A stretch of 64,000 nt of DNA from an uncultured Sutterella sp. (GTDB lineage: Bacteria > Pseudomonadota > Gammaproteobacteria > Burkholderiales > Burkholderiaceae_F). The notes beneath the pieces were generated by a model, which made no database searches, had not been told where the DNA came from, and saw nothing but the letters and a program-made list of their open reading frames with translations. The stretch's first letter is position 1. Every line of letters starts with the position of its first letter. The DNA is taken from the NCBI GenBank assembly GCA_934255515.1, contig CAKQON010000002.1:18571-82570 (forward strand). The letters run 5' to 3'. Position numbers and translations under genes: made by a program. This document shows positions 30,244-38,597 of this stretch, in pieces.

Positions 30244-32733
30244 TCAGCTCTTCTCGTCAGAGGCTTGGGCGGGTCTCAGGAGCGGCGTCGCGATCCACAC
30301 CGCAAGCTGCCCGAAAAAGAGCGTGAGTCCGAAAACGTGAAGCGCAGGCGTTGCCGAAAAGGCGAGGAGCCCGAAGGAAAGCATCGTCGTCACGCCCGAA
30401 AAGAGGACGGCTGCAGCGGTCCGACCGTCGGAGGGGTTCCCCGTGATGAAGATTCCGTAGTCGATCCCAAGGCCGAGGAGGAGCACCATCGCGAGGCTCG
30501 CGAAGAGCGTGAGCGGAATGCCGCAGAGCCCGAGGGCGGCGGCCGAGAAGACGAGGCCGAGGGCGGTCGGCAGCACTGCTCGCCAGCCGTTTCGACCGAA
30601 GCGGAGCGTGAGTGCAATAAAGAGGAGCCCGAGGCCCGCCGCCAGGAGAACATGAATGCGGTCGCGGTAGAGCGAAAGCCCTTCGTCCATGCCGGCGGTG
30701 ATGTCGACGAAATGAACGCCCTCCGGGACCTGAAGGGCATTGAGCGCCGCAAGGTGCGCCGGCGTCACGCCCGAGAGCGTGAGCATGAGGACCGCTTTCT
30801 CTCCATTTTTCTCATCAGGCGCCTCGAGAATGAACGCATCGAAGACCGGAGCGAGAGAGGTTTTCAGGATGTCGCCGGGTGCAATAGCTCTGTCGCCCGG
30901 GCCTCTCGGGGCGGCCCCGAGAAGCTCTTCGAGAACGGGGCTTGCGAGCTGAACGGCCTTTCTTACGACCGCCCGGTTCTGATTCTGTTCGGCTTCGGTC
31001 GGGAGCCACAGGGATAGCCCCTGGGGCAGAAGGGCTTCAAGACCCGGAGTTCCGGCGATCAATATCCTCACGCGCTTCTCTCTTTCAATGGCCTGATCGA
31101 GCGTCTCCCCTTCAATCACGAAGGCCTGGGCGGGCGAAGGCAGTTGAAGGCGCTTCTGCGCTTCAAGCTGGCTCGCGATGAGGACTTTGGGCGCCCCCTG
31201 TAGATCCCGGATGCCGGAAGCAAGGTGCACTTTTGAGAGTCCGAAAACGAGGATCCCGGCGAGGAAGACGAGTACGGCAAGAACGCCGGGCCGCCGGAGG
31301 GCTTCCTTTGAGAGCCTCGGAATCTTCGGGAGCGCGATGACGAGGCGCTCCATGAGGCGCGTGTCCTTCGCGGGCGCAAAGCGTTCGGCAAAGGGGAGAA
31401 GAATCAGCACGATGAGGAGCGCGCCGATGAGGCCTGCGGCTGCAAGCACGGCCATCTGCGTGAGGCCGGGAAGCGGCGTGAAGGCGAGAACAAGATAAGC
31501 GGCAGCTGACGAGAGCGCTGCGAAAAGAAGCGGCACGATGAGCCGGCGGCGGCGATCAAAGGCCGATTCGCCCGGGCGCTTCATCGTCATCCAGTGCGAG
31601 GAATAGTCGATCGAGACGCCGATCAGCGTGGCCCCGAAAACAAAGGTAATGAGGGAGAGCTTTCCGAATACCGCGAAGCTCAGGCCCAGCGACATCAGGA
31701 ATCCCCCGCCGACGGTTGCCGCCATCAGAAGAAGCGTGGAAATTCGCCCGAAGAGAAGCCACGCAAAAAGAACGACGCCGATGGTTGAGACGGAGCCGAT
31801 CCAGGCAACTTCATCCTTTGCGCGCGAGGCTATGGCATCCGTGAAGAGCGGCACGCCAGCGCGGGCCGAGGAAAAGCGGACATTCCCGTCAGTGGCGAAT
31901 TTTTCCTTCAGCGCCTCATCGGCCTGAGTAAAAGTCCGGGCGAGTCCCGCTTTGCCGGAACTCACGCGCTCCGGGTCGGCGGAGAAAAAGAGAAGAAGAG
32001 AGCGCTCCCGGGGATCGGCGCTTTTGACTTCGAGCCATGTGCGGCCGTCCATTTCCGTTCGCCGCCATGGGGTTTCGGAGAGTCGCTCGAGAATCCAGTG
32101 GTCGAGCGTCCCGAAGGGGTCGATGGAGAAGTTCGCAGCTCCCGTGCTGAAGACCGACATCGTGCGGACGGCTTTGGCAGCGAGCGCCTGAGAGGCGGCT
32201 TCGGGCGGCAGCGTGAGGAGCTTTTCAAGATCCGCCTTGTCCTTCTGCGTGAGGAAATTCCCTGCGGCTTCCGGAATGTTCGGGATCGCGCCGGTGCCGG
32301 CGGGTTCCGCGCGCTGAAGCACCGGATTCTTCAGAACGATCGACTCCCAGAGCCGTGCGGCGTCGGCGAGCGTTTTCCCGCTCTTTCCTGCGCGGGCGTC
32401 GGCATCGCTTTCAAAGGCGAGCGTGAGTACTGCGGCAATGCGTTCGGTTTCCGTCCGGGAGAGCTTCTGCCGCAGCTTCGATTCAATCTGATGGGAGAGT
32501 TCGGGCGCAAGGGATTCGGGAAGGAGCGACGCCACGTCGGCCTCGAAGGGGCGCGACGTGATGTGGACGGCAGCCGAGAAAAGCGAAAAAAGAAAAAGGA
32601 CGAGGAGCGCAAGGAGCGCAGGTCGTCCTTTTCGGGCTTCCAGAAAAAGAAGCAGGATGTCGGCAAGGCGGCGCACGGGCTCAATTCCAAAAAGAAATGA
32701 AGAAGCGTTGGCAAGTCCTTCATTATCCGGCAT
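30244..32733 (-). CDS. MMPL/RND-type inner-membrane exporter
   Basis: The 829-residue protein has the RND layout: one N-terminal membrane segment (GRPALLALLVLFLFSLFSAAVHI), a large periplasmic loop, five to six segments (IGSVSTIGVVLFAWLLFGRISTL onwards), a second loop and a second group of segments. The MMPL-type motif GVSIDYSSHWM follows the fourth segment, with its paired GLGIDYGIFI in the second half; the aspartates carry protons. Such proteins export lipids or fatty-acid products. Aryl-polyene clusters encode a similar pair with a DUF3261 lipoprotein, but no biosynthetic genes lie nearby. The start is taken as the ATG at 32733. Confidence 0.82.
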   Translation of the reverse strand: MPDNEGLANASSFLFGIEPVRRLADILLLFLEARKGRPALLALLVLFLFSLFSAAVHITSRPFEADVASLLPESLAPELSHQIESKLRQKLSRTETERIAAVLTLAFESDADARAGKSGKTLADAARLWESIVLKNPVLQRAEPAGTGAIPNIPEAAGNFLTQKDKADLEKLLTLPPEAASQALAAKAVRTMSVFSTGAANFSIDPFGTLDHWILERLSETPWRRTEMDGRTWLEVKSADPRERSLLLFFSADPERVSSGKAGLARTFTQADEALKEKFATDGNVRFSSARAGVPLFTDAIASRAKDEVAWIGSVSTIGVVLFAWLLFGRISTLLLMAATVGGGFLMSLGLSFAVFGKLSLITFVFGATLIGVSIDYSSHWMTMKRPGESAFDRRRRLIVPLLFAALSSAAAYLVLAFTPLPGLTQMAVLAAAGLIGALLIVLILLPFAERFAPAKDTRLMERLVIALPKIPRLSKEALRRPGVLAVLVFLAGILVFGLSKVHLASGIRDLQGAPKVLIASQLEAQKRLQLPSPAQAFVIEGETLDQAIEREKRVRILIAGTPGLEALLPQGLSLWLPTEAEQNQNRAVVRKAVQLASPVLEELLGAAPRGPGDRAIAPGDILKTSLAPVFDAFILEAPDEKNGEKAVLMLTLSGVTPAHLAALNALQVPEGVHFVDITAGMDEGLSLYRDRIHVLLAAGLGLLFIALTLRFGRNGWRAVLPTALGLVFSAAALGLCGIPLTLFASLAMVLLLGLGIDYGIFITGNPSDGRTAAAVLFSGVTTMLSFGLLAFSATPALHVFGLTLFFGQLAVWIATPLLRPAQASDEKS

Positions 32734-32777
32734 CGGGACGCCGGACAAGGACCTGAGCGTCCTTGCCTTTACTCAGA

Positions 32778-33341
32778 TCAGGCAGGTCGACCGCAGGTGA
32801 AGAGCACGATGGGTTCGAGCTTTTCGCCGAGCTTCATGGCCTTCCTGAGCTCCTCATGGTCGAAGGAGGCGCGCACGCATCCGGCAAGACCGAGCGCAGC
32901 GGCGGCGAGGTAGCAGGACTGCCCCATCGTGCCCGCGTCGACGTAGACGCCGGTCGGACGGGCGTTCTTCGCGCGTTCCTGGTCGGCAACGAAAACGATC
33001 GTCAAGGGAGCCTTCTCGACGTATTCAAACTGATAGGCGGTGGAAACCTTGCGGACATCATCCTCAGCGGTCTGCTCGAGGGTGTTCGTCGCGGCATTCC
33101 AGCGCCAGGCGCCGTCGGCGCGCAGAACGCAGGGCGAAACCGCACGGAGGTCGAGCGTCGAAGGCGTCGTCCGGCGGCCGTCTTCCGTCGTGAGGCCGGC
33201 GCAGGCCCAGAGGAGAGCGGCGAGTTCGGCGTCGTCAAGCGCCGCATTCGTGCACTCGCGGTTGGTGCGGCGGGCCTTGAGCGCCTCTTCGAAGGTCAGT
33301 GTGCCGAGCGTCTTCGGGGCGGGAAGCTGAATGGTTTTCAT
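32778..33341 (-). CDS. Nitroreductase-family protein, SagB-like
   Basis: The 187-residue protein has the FMN nitroreductase fold in its short SagB/thiazoline-oxidase-like form: FEEALKARRTNRECTNAALDDAELAALLWACAGL near the start (phosphate-binding arginines RRTNR), then TPSTLDLRAVSPCVL and VYVDAGTMGQSCYLAAAALGLAGCVRASF. The start follows GAGGAG. A close paralogue is encoded at 34265-34837 and an unknown gene lies between. The substrate is unknown; such enzymes reduce nitro groups or quinones, or oxidise peptide rings. No peptide-maturation partner is visible. Confidence 0.82.
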   Translation of the reverse strand: MKTIQLPAPKTLGTLTFEEALKARRTNRECTNAALDDAELAALLWACAGLTTEDGRRTTPSTLDLRAVSPCVLRADGAWRWNAATNTLEQTAEDDVRKVSTAYQFEYVEKAPLTIVFVADQERAKNARPTGVYVDAGTMGQSCYLAAAALGLAGCVRASFDHEELRKAMKLGEKLEPIVLFTCGRPA

Positions 33342-33440
33342 GGGTTATCTCCTCTTGATGGATTCAATGAAAGAATGAAAGCTGTTTTCAGGGACGAAAG
33401 CGGAAAGGGGATTTCTTCCGAACCGGAGGGCGAGAGGCCT

Positions 33441-34154
33441 TCATGCGCCGTCAAGGAGCGCTCTTTCGAGCTCCGCGCTCTCATGCGCGCGGGCGCGGGC
33501 GATGTCGAGGCGCCTCAGAAGTATGGCGGCGCTGCGCCTCAAAATCTTCGCAATCCGGGCGGGATCCGCGGCCCCTGGAGCCGCTCTGACCTGAAGGACG
33601 GCGCCCGTTCCCGGCGGCATCGGATAAAGCCCCTTCATTTCGGGGAAAATGCCGTTTCGTTCCGGAAGATCCGTTTGGGATTGCGCCGAGAGCCCTTCGA
33701 GGCGCACGGCGTCCTCAAGCGAGAGCGCGCACATGGGGGAGTCCCACTTGTCGTGCGCGAGAATGCGCAGCGTCATGGCGTTAGCGGAATTGTCGGCATC
33801 CTCAAAGGCAAGCACGAACTGCGGCAGAAGCCTCACCGCCCGGGCGTTTTTGGATCCGGACGAGGTATGGCTTCCCTTTTTCGGGAGATCGAGAATGATG
33901 AGCGCATTGCCGGAGCTCTTTTCCGCCGCTTTCGCGGCGCCCGTGAGCCTCAACATGTCGGGCGAAGGTTCCGTCTGCCGGATGCCGGTGAGCGCAGCGG
34001 ATTCGCCGCCGCGTGCGAGCGATTCGAGAACGTCCTCGGGCGCAGTCCCGGTGAGTTCTGCAAACACCTGAAGCGCCGGATTCGACGGATCGTCATCAGA
34101 CCTTGCCTCCATGATGAAGGCAAGAATGGCATCAGGGGTGGCGGCTTCAGACAT
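33441..34154 (-). CDS. Unrecognised 237-residue protein between two nitroreductase genes
   Basis: I do not recognise this protein. It has no signal peptide or membrane segment and should be cytoplasmic. It reads MSEAATPDAILAFIMEARSDD at the start and has an extended middle (NALIILDLPKKGSH, LLPQFVLAFEDADNSANAMTLRILAHDKWDSP). A Pro/Gly-rich stretch follows (KGLYPMPPGTGAVLQVRAAPGAADP), and the end is an Arg-rich helix (IAKILRRSAAILLRRLDIARARAHE). Codon use looks normal and no competing frame is better. It is on the same strand as both nitroreductase genes, with gaps of about 100 nt, so the three may form an operon. Confidence 0.65.
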   Translation of the reverse strand: MSEAATPDAILAFIMEARSDDDPSNPALQVFAELTGTAPEDVLESLARGGESAALTGIRQTEPSPDMLRLTGAAKAAEKSSGNALIILDLPKKGSHTSSGSKNARAVRLLPQFVLAFEDADNSANAMTLRILAHDKWDSPMCALSLEDAVRLEGLSAQSQTDLPERNGIFPEMKGLYPMPPGTGAVLQVRAAPGAADPARIAKILRRSAAILLRRLDIARARAHESAELERALLDGA

Positions 34155-34264
34155 GAAAACTCCCGCGTTCGAATGGACCCTGAAGTTTATTTTCAGTGCA
34201 AAACGCGGGAGTTCTGATAGCCTGAGGCGCCAATAGGATGTTTTTCTGCGCCAGACGATTTGGG

Positions 34265-34837
34265 TTACTGCGGGTGTCCGACCGTGTAGCAGAAGATCGG
34301 CGCAAAGGTGGCGGGAAGCCTCATGCGTTGCCCGAGCTCCGGACCGTTGACGGAGCCTCTCGGGACGCCTGCGAGCCCCATGGCGGCAGCGGCAACGGCT
34401 GCGTTTTCCATCATGGCGCCTGCGTCGAGGTAGACGAAATAAGGCTGCGCCATCTGGGTGCGGGGCGCGTTTTCAGCTACGAAGACCAGGGTCGCCGGCG
34501 CATTGTCCACAAACGGGTGCTGTCCGAGGGTTGAGGCCGCCCGCAGGTCCGCCCGGGAGACGAGCTCAAGCGCATGCTTTTCTCCGTCATAGCGCCAGAC
34601 GCCGTCCTTCGCGAGAAGAAAGACCGAGACGCTCCGGAGGTTGAGGCAGGAAGGTGCGGTTCTCTTTCCGTCCTTTGTCGTCGCGCCGGCTGCGGCCCAG
34701 AGGAGGTTTGCGAGCTCTGCGTCGGAAAGCGGTCGGTCTGAAATCGTGCGGATGGTGCGGCGGCTGCGAAGGGCGTCCGTCACCGTCATCGGCATCGGCT
34801 GGGGATCAGGGAGTTTGCGGAGAATCTTTTCGGGCAT
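34265..34837 (-). CDS. Second SagB-like nitroreductase-family protein
   Basis: This 190-residue protein is a paralogue of the one at 32778. It has TVTDALRSRRTIRTISDRPLSDAELANLLWAAAG, with the FMN-binding arginines, TAPSCLNLRSVSVFLL and FVYLDAGAMMENAAVAAAAMGLAGVPRGSV. The C-terminus (PIFCYTVGHPQ) matches the other copy (PIVLFTCGRPA). The ATG at 34837 (MPEKIL) is preferred over an upstream start. It lies behind the terminator of the gsi operon and so begins a separate unit with the unknown gene and the first nitroreductase. Confidence 0.82.
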   Translation of the reverse strand: MPEKILRKLPDPQPMPMTVTDALRSRRTIRTISDRPLSDAELANLLWAAAGATTKDGKRTAPSCLNLRSVSVFLLAKDGVWRYDGEKHALELVSRADLRAASTLGQHPFVDNAPATLVFVAENAPRTQMAQPYFVYLDAGAMMENAAVAAAAMGLAGVPRGSVNGPELGQRMRLPATFAPIFCYTVGHPQ

Positions 34838-34913
34838 TTGGGGTTTCCCTTCAAAGGAGACTGATGGAAAAACTTTACTCCCGGCGGCTTCGGCTGAAGC
34901 TCTGAAAAGAAGC

Positions 34914-34950
34914 AAAAAAAAACGGCCGGATCCCATCAGGAACCCGGCCG
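34914..34950 (-). terminator. Terminator of the gsi operon
   Basis: The stem CGGCCGG/CCGGCCG (34923-34950) is followed on the minus strand by a run of eight or more T residues. It separates gsiD from the nitroreductase unit. Confidence 0.9.
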
Positions 34951-34996
34951 GAATTGAAATCTACTACCGAAGGAGACAAGGCTCCCGGCAAATTGA

Positions 34997-35899
34997 TTAC
35001 CGGTTCGTATCCACCTTCGGGTCAAGCGCGTCGCGCAGACCGTCGCCCAAGAGGTTGAAGGCGAGCACGGTAAGGAAGATCGCGATCACGGGGAAGATCG
35101 CCGCATGCGGAGCGGTAAGGAGGTCCGCACGGGCTTCGTTCAGCATGGCGCCCCATTCCGGCATCGGGGGCTGAGCGCCAAGGCCGAGGAAGGAGAGCGA
35201 TGCCGCCGTGATGATCGAGGTGCCGATTCTCATCGAGAGGTAGACAAGAATCACCGAGATCGTGCCCGGGAGGATGTGGCGGATCAAAAGCATCGAGTCG
35301 CTGATGCCCAGGGACTTCGCCGCTTCCACATAGGTCTGGGTCTTGAGTGAAAGGACGTTCGCGCGCACGAGGCGGGCGAAGGCCGGAATCGAGAAGATCG
35401 CGACAGCGGCCACGACGTTCAGCATGCCGCCGCCGAGGATCGCCACGATGCCGATCGCAAGCAGAATGCCCGGGAAGGCGAAGAGAACGTCGGCGATTCG
35501 CATGATGACGCGGTCGGCCCAGCCTTCATAAAAGCCCGCGATGAGGCCGAGGATCGTGCCGATCACGGCGCCCGCGAAGACGGACGTAAAGCCGCAGACG
35601 AGCGAAATGCGCGTGCCGGCGACGATGCGGCTGAAGATGTCGCGCCCGAGGGCGTCGACGCCGAACCAGTGCGCGGCCGAGGGACCTTCATTCAGCATGT
35701 CGTAGTCGAAGTAGTTCTCCGGGTCGAAGGGCGTGATCACCGGCCCGAGAATTGCAACAACGATGAGAAAGAGCACGAAGATGCCGGCCGCCATGGCGAC
35801 GGGCTGCTTCTTGAACTTTCTCCAGAATTCGCCCATCGGGGTGCGCAGCGCGTCATTCGACTTCGCGATGCGGGGATCCACTGCAGTAGAGGTACTCAT
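34997..35899 (-). CDS. gsiD: Peptide/glutathione ABC permease, DppC/GsiD type
   Basis: The 300-residue membrane protein is one of two permease subunits of a dipeptide-family importer. It has an N-terminal OppC_N region ([64 protein letters not shown]). Six membrane segments and the ATPase-contact EAA loop ([20 protein letters not shown]) follow, and the protein ends with [15 protein letters not shown]. The ATG at 35899 (MSTST) suits the family. It follows gsiC by about 50 nt and is the last gene of the operon. Confidence 0.9.
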   Translation of the reverse strand: MSTSTAVDPRIAKSNDALRTPMGEFWRKFKKQPVAMAAGIFVLFLIVVAILGPVITPFDPENYFDYDMLNEGPSAAHWFGVDALGRDIFSRIVAGTRISLVCGFTSVFAGAVIGTILGLIAGFYEGWADRVIMRIADVLFAFPGILLAIGIVAILGGGMLNVVAAVAIFSIPAFARLVRANVLSLKTQTYVEAAKSLGISDSMLLIRHILPGTISVILVYLSMRIGTSIITAASLSFLGLGAQPPMPEWGAMLNEARADLLTAPHAAIFPVIAIFLTVLAFNLLGDGLRDALDPKVDTNR

Positions 35900-35947
35900 T
35901 TTTCTGATTCTCCGGAATTTAAGTTTTTCTCTTATGTAGCGGATCAA

Positions 35948-36868
35948 TTACTTGTAGCGAATCGATGGATTGATCCATCCGTAGAGGACGTCGACAACGA
36001 GGTTGATCACGATGAATTCGAGCGAGAAGAGGAGCACGCTCGCCTGAATCACCGGATAGTCGCGCATGTCGACGGCGTCGACGAGAAGGCGCCCCATGCC
36101 GGGCCAGTTGAAGACCTTCTCGACGACGATCGAGCCGCCGAGCAGGAAGCCGAACTGCAGGCCCATCATCGTCACCACCGGAATGAGGGCGTTCCTGAGG
36201 GCGTGCTTCACGACGATGTTGGTTTCCGTCACGCCCTTCGCACGGGCCGTGCGGATGTAGTCGTCATGAAGAACCTCGACGAAGGAGGCGCGCGTGAATC
36301 GGGCCATGACGGCCGCGACCGCGGCGCCCAGCGTAATCGACGGGAGAATGTAGTGCTTCCAGGAAGCGGCGCCCACGGTCGGGAGCCACCCGAGCTCGAC
36401 GGAGAAGATCTCCATCAGCAGGATGCCGAGCGCGAAGGCCGGGAAGGAAATGCCCGAGACGGCAAGCGTCATGCCGAGGCGGTCAGGCCACTTGTTGCGG
36501 AAGACGGCGGAAATGATGCCGATCACGAGACCGAAGACCACCGACCAGAACATCGACGCGAGCGTGAGGTAGAGCGTCGGCCCGAAGCGTTCGGTAATTT
36601 CCTGAATCACCGGGCGCTGGGAGCGGATCGAGGTGCCGAAGTCGCCCTGCAGGACGCCCCCGACGAAATGAATGAACTGCTCAGGGAGCGACCTGTCGAG
36701 GCCAAGGCTGTGGCGGATCATCTCGACCGTCGCTTCGTCGGCTTCCGGGCCGGCTGCGAGTCGGGCCGGGTCGCCCGGCAGCAGGTGGATGAAGAAGAAG
36801 ACGCAGATCGCGACGATGATGAGCGTTGGGATCATGCCCAGGAGTCTTTTAATGAAATATCGCAGCAT
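35948..36868 (-). CDS. gsiC: Peptide/glutathione ABC permease, DppB/GsiC type
   Basis: The 306-residue membrane protein starts [20 protein letters not shown] and continues [13 protein letters not shown], the usual DppB opening. A periplasmic stretch ([35 protein letters not shown]) and six membrane segments follow. The EAA loop is [28 protein letters not shown], and the C-terminus reads [15 protein letters not shown]. It forms the channel together with GsiD. Confidence 0.9.
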   Translation of the reverse strand: MLRYFIKRLLGMIPTLIIVAICVFFFIHLLPGDPARLAAGPEADEATVEMIRHSLGLDRSLPEQFIHFVGGVLQGDFGTSIRSQRPVIQEITERFGPTLYLTLASMFWSVVFGLVIGIISAVFRNKWPDRLGMTLAVSGISFPAFALGILLMEIFSVELGWLPTVGAASWKHYILPSITLGAAVAAVMARFTRASFVEVLHDDYIRTARAKGVTETNIVVKHALRNALIPVVTMMGLQFGFLLGGSIVVEKVFNWPGMGRLLVDAVDMRDYPVIQASVLLFSLEFIVINLVVDVLYGWINPSIRYK

Positions 36869-36994
36869 GGAGTCGCCGGCGCATTCGCCTGAGAATTGAA
36901 GTTGGGTGTTTGTTCCCCCGGGGGAAGGCTGAAGCTTCTTTTTTGACGGAAGCTCTGCCGTCCCGCAGGGGCATTGTGAGTGAATGTCGAAGCT

Positions 36995-38530
36995 TTACTT
37001 GAGCTCAAGCTCGGAGAAGTTGAAGCTCGCATCGGGCTGGATGTAGAAGCCCGTCAGGTTCTTCGCCGCACCGGCAATGTTCTGCTCGGTAACGAGGAAG
37101 ATCCACGGGGCGTCGTGCCAGATCTGCTTCTGAATGTCGGCGTAGAGCTCGGCCTTCTTCGCGCGGTCGGTGGTGGCAAGCGCTTCCATGAGCTTCTCGT
37201 CGACCATCTTGTTCGAATAGTAGGAATCGTTCGAATCGTTCGGCGTGAAGCTTGCCGTGGCAAGAAGCGGACGGATTGCGTAGTCCATTTCGCCAGTGGA
37301 GCTCGACCAGCCGATGTAGTAGAGCTGGTGCTCGGACTTCTCAGGCGTCACGGATTCAACGAGCGCGGTGCGCTGGCCGGCTTCAAGCGCGCGGATGTCG
37401 GCCTTGACGCCCACCTGCGCGAGCTGCTGCAGCAGGAACTGGATGATCTTCATCGCGGTCGAGTGGTTGTAGCCCGACCAGAGGGTCACGCGGAAGCCGT
37501 TCGGATAGCCCGCTTCCTTCAGAAGTTCGCGCGCCTTCTTGGGATCATAGGGCCAGGGGCCGAGCTTCACGGCATAGTCGACGTTCATCGGCGCGACGCC
37601 CGTGGCGGGATCCGCATAGCCGTTGAAAGCGACCTTCACGAGCGCCTTCTTGTTGATCGCGTAGTTGAGAGCCTGGCGGACGCGGATGTCCTGGAAGGGC
37701 TTCTTCGTCATGTTCATTTCGACGTAGCGCATGATGATCGAGGGCGTCACGTCGACGCGGACGTTGTCGCGCTTCTCGATCTGCTTCACCTGTTCGGCAG
37801 GGAGCGGGAACGCATACTGCGCTTCGCCCGTAAGGAGCATCGCGACGCGGGTCGAATTCTCAACGACGGGCTTGAAGGTGATCGAATCGACCTTCGGGTA
37901 GCCGGCGCGCCAGTAGTTGGGGTTCTTCTCAACCTTCAGGATTTCAGCCGGGTTGTAGTCCTTCATCACGAAGGGACCGGTTCCGCAGGGGTGGAAGGCA
38001 ATCTGAGCGCCCCACTTCTCGAGCTCCTTCGGGCAGATCATGCCGCCGCTCGGGTGCGCGAGCTGGTTGATGAAGGCGGAGAAGGGCTTCTTCAGCGTGA
38101 ACTTCACCGTGTGGGCGTCAACGACGTCGATGCGGTCGATGTTGGAGAAGAGAACGTAGCGCTTCAGGCTGTTCTTCTTATCCATCACGCGCTCGTAGTT
38201 GATCTTGACCGCGTCGGCCGTGAAGTCCTCGCCGTTCTGGAACTTCACGCCCTTCCTGAGCTTCACCGTATAGACGAGGCCGTCGGGACTCGCCTCATAG
38301 CTTTCGGCGAGTACGTTCACGAGCTTCATGTCCTTGTCGAACGAGAAGAGCCCTTCGTAGAAGGACTTCACGACCGCCTGCGAGAGCGTGTCGCTCGCGT
38401 TGTAGGGGTCGAGCGTCGTGAAGGTGGAGGCGACCGCAACGGTCACGTCCTTCTGGGCGGCCTGAGCAGCGCCCGCGGCAAGGAGGGCGCCGGAAAAGAG
38501 AAGGGGCAGAGCAGCCTTGACGAATTTCAT
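36995..38530 (-). CDS. gsiB: Glutathione/peptide-binding periplasmic protein
   Basis: The 511-residue class II binding protein has a signal peptide (ALPLLFSGALLAAGAAQA) and the SBP_bac_5 signature: VTVAVASTFTTLDPYNASDTLSQAVVKSFYEGLF, LAESYEASPDGLVYTVKLRKGVKFQNGEDFTADAVK, and later LNYAINKKALVKVAFNGYADPATG. This start, with the adjacent fused ATPase GsiA, is characteristic of the glutathione importer of E. coli. Dipeptides or other thiol peptides are possible ligands too. The start at 38530 (MKFVKA) is set by the signal peptide. Confidence 0.87.
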   Translation of the reverse strand: MKFVKAALPLLFSGALLAAGAAQAAQKDVTVAVASTFTTLDPYNASDTLSQAVVKSFYEGLFSFDKDMKLVNVLAESYEASPDGLVYTVKLRKGVKFQNGEDFTADAVKINYERVMDKKNSLKRYVLFSNIDRIDVVDAHTVKFTLKKPFSAFINQLAHPSGGMICPKELEKWGAQIAFHPCGTGPFVMKDYNPAEILKVEKNPNYWRAGYPKVDSITFKPVVENSTRVAMLLTGEAQYAFPLPAEQVKQIEKRDNVRVDVTPSIIMRYVEMNMTKKPFQDIRVRQALNYAINKKALVKVAFNGYADPATGVAPMNVDYAVKLGPWPYDPKKARELLKEAGYPNGFRVTLWSGYNHSTAMKIIQFLLQQLAQVGVKADIRALEAGQRTALVESVTPEKSEHQLYYIGWSSSTGEMDYAIRPLLATASFTPNDSNDSYYSNKMVDEKLMEALATTDRAKKAELYADIQKQIWHDAPWIFLVTEQNIAGAAKNLTGFYIQPDASFNFSELELK

Positions 38531-38597
38531 CTGATTGCCTTTCCTGAAAAATGAGAGATAAGGGTGAGGTTTGCCGAAGAGCTTTTCATTATTCAGA

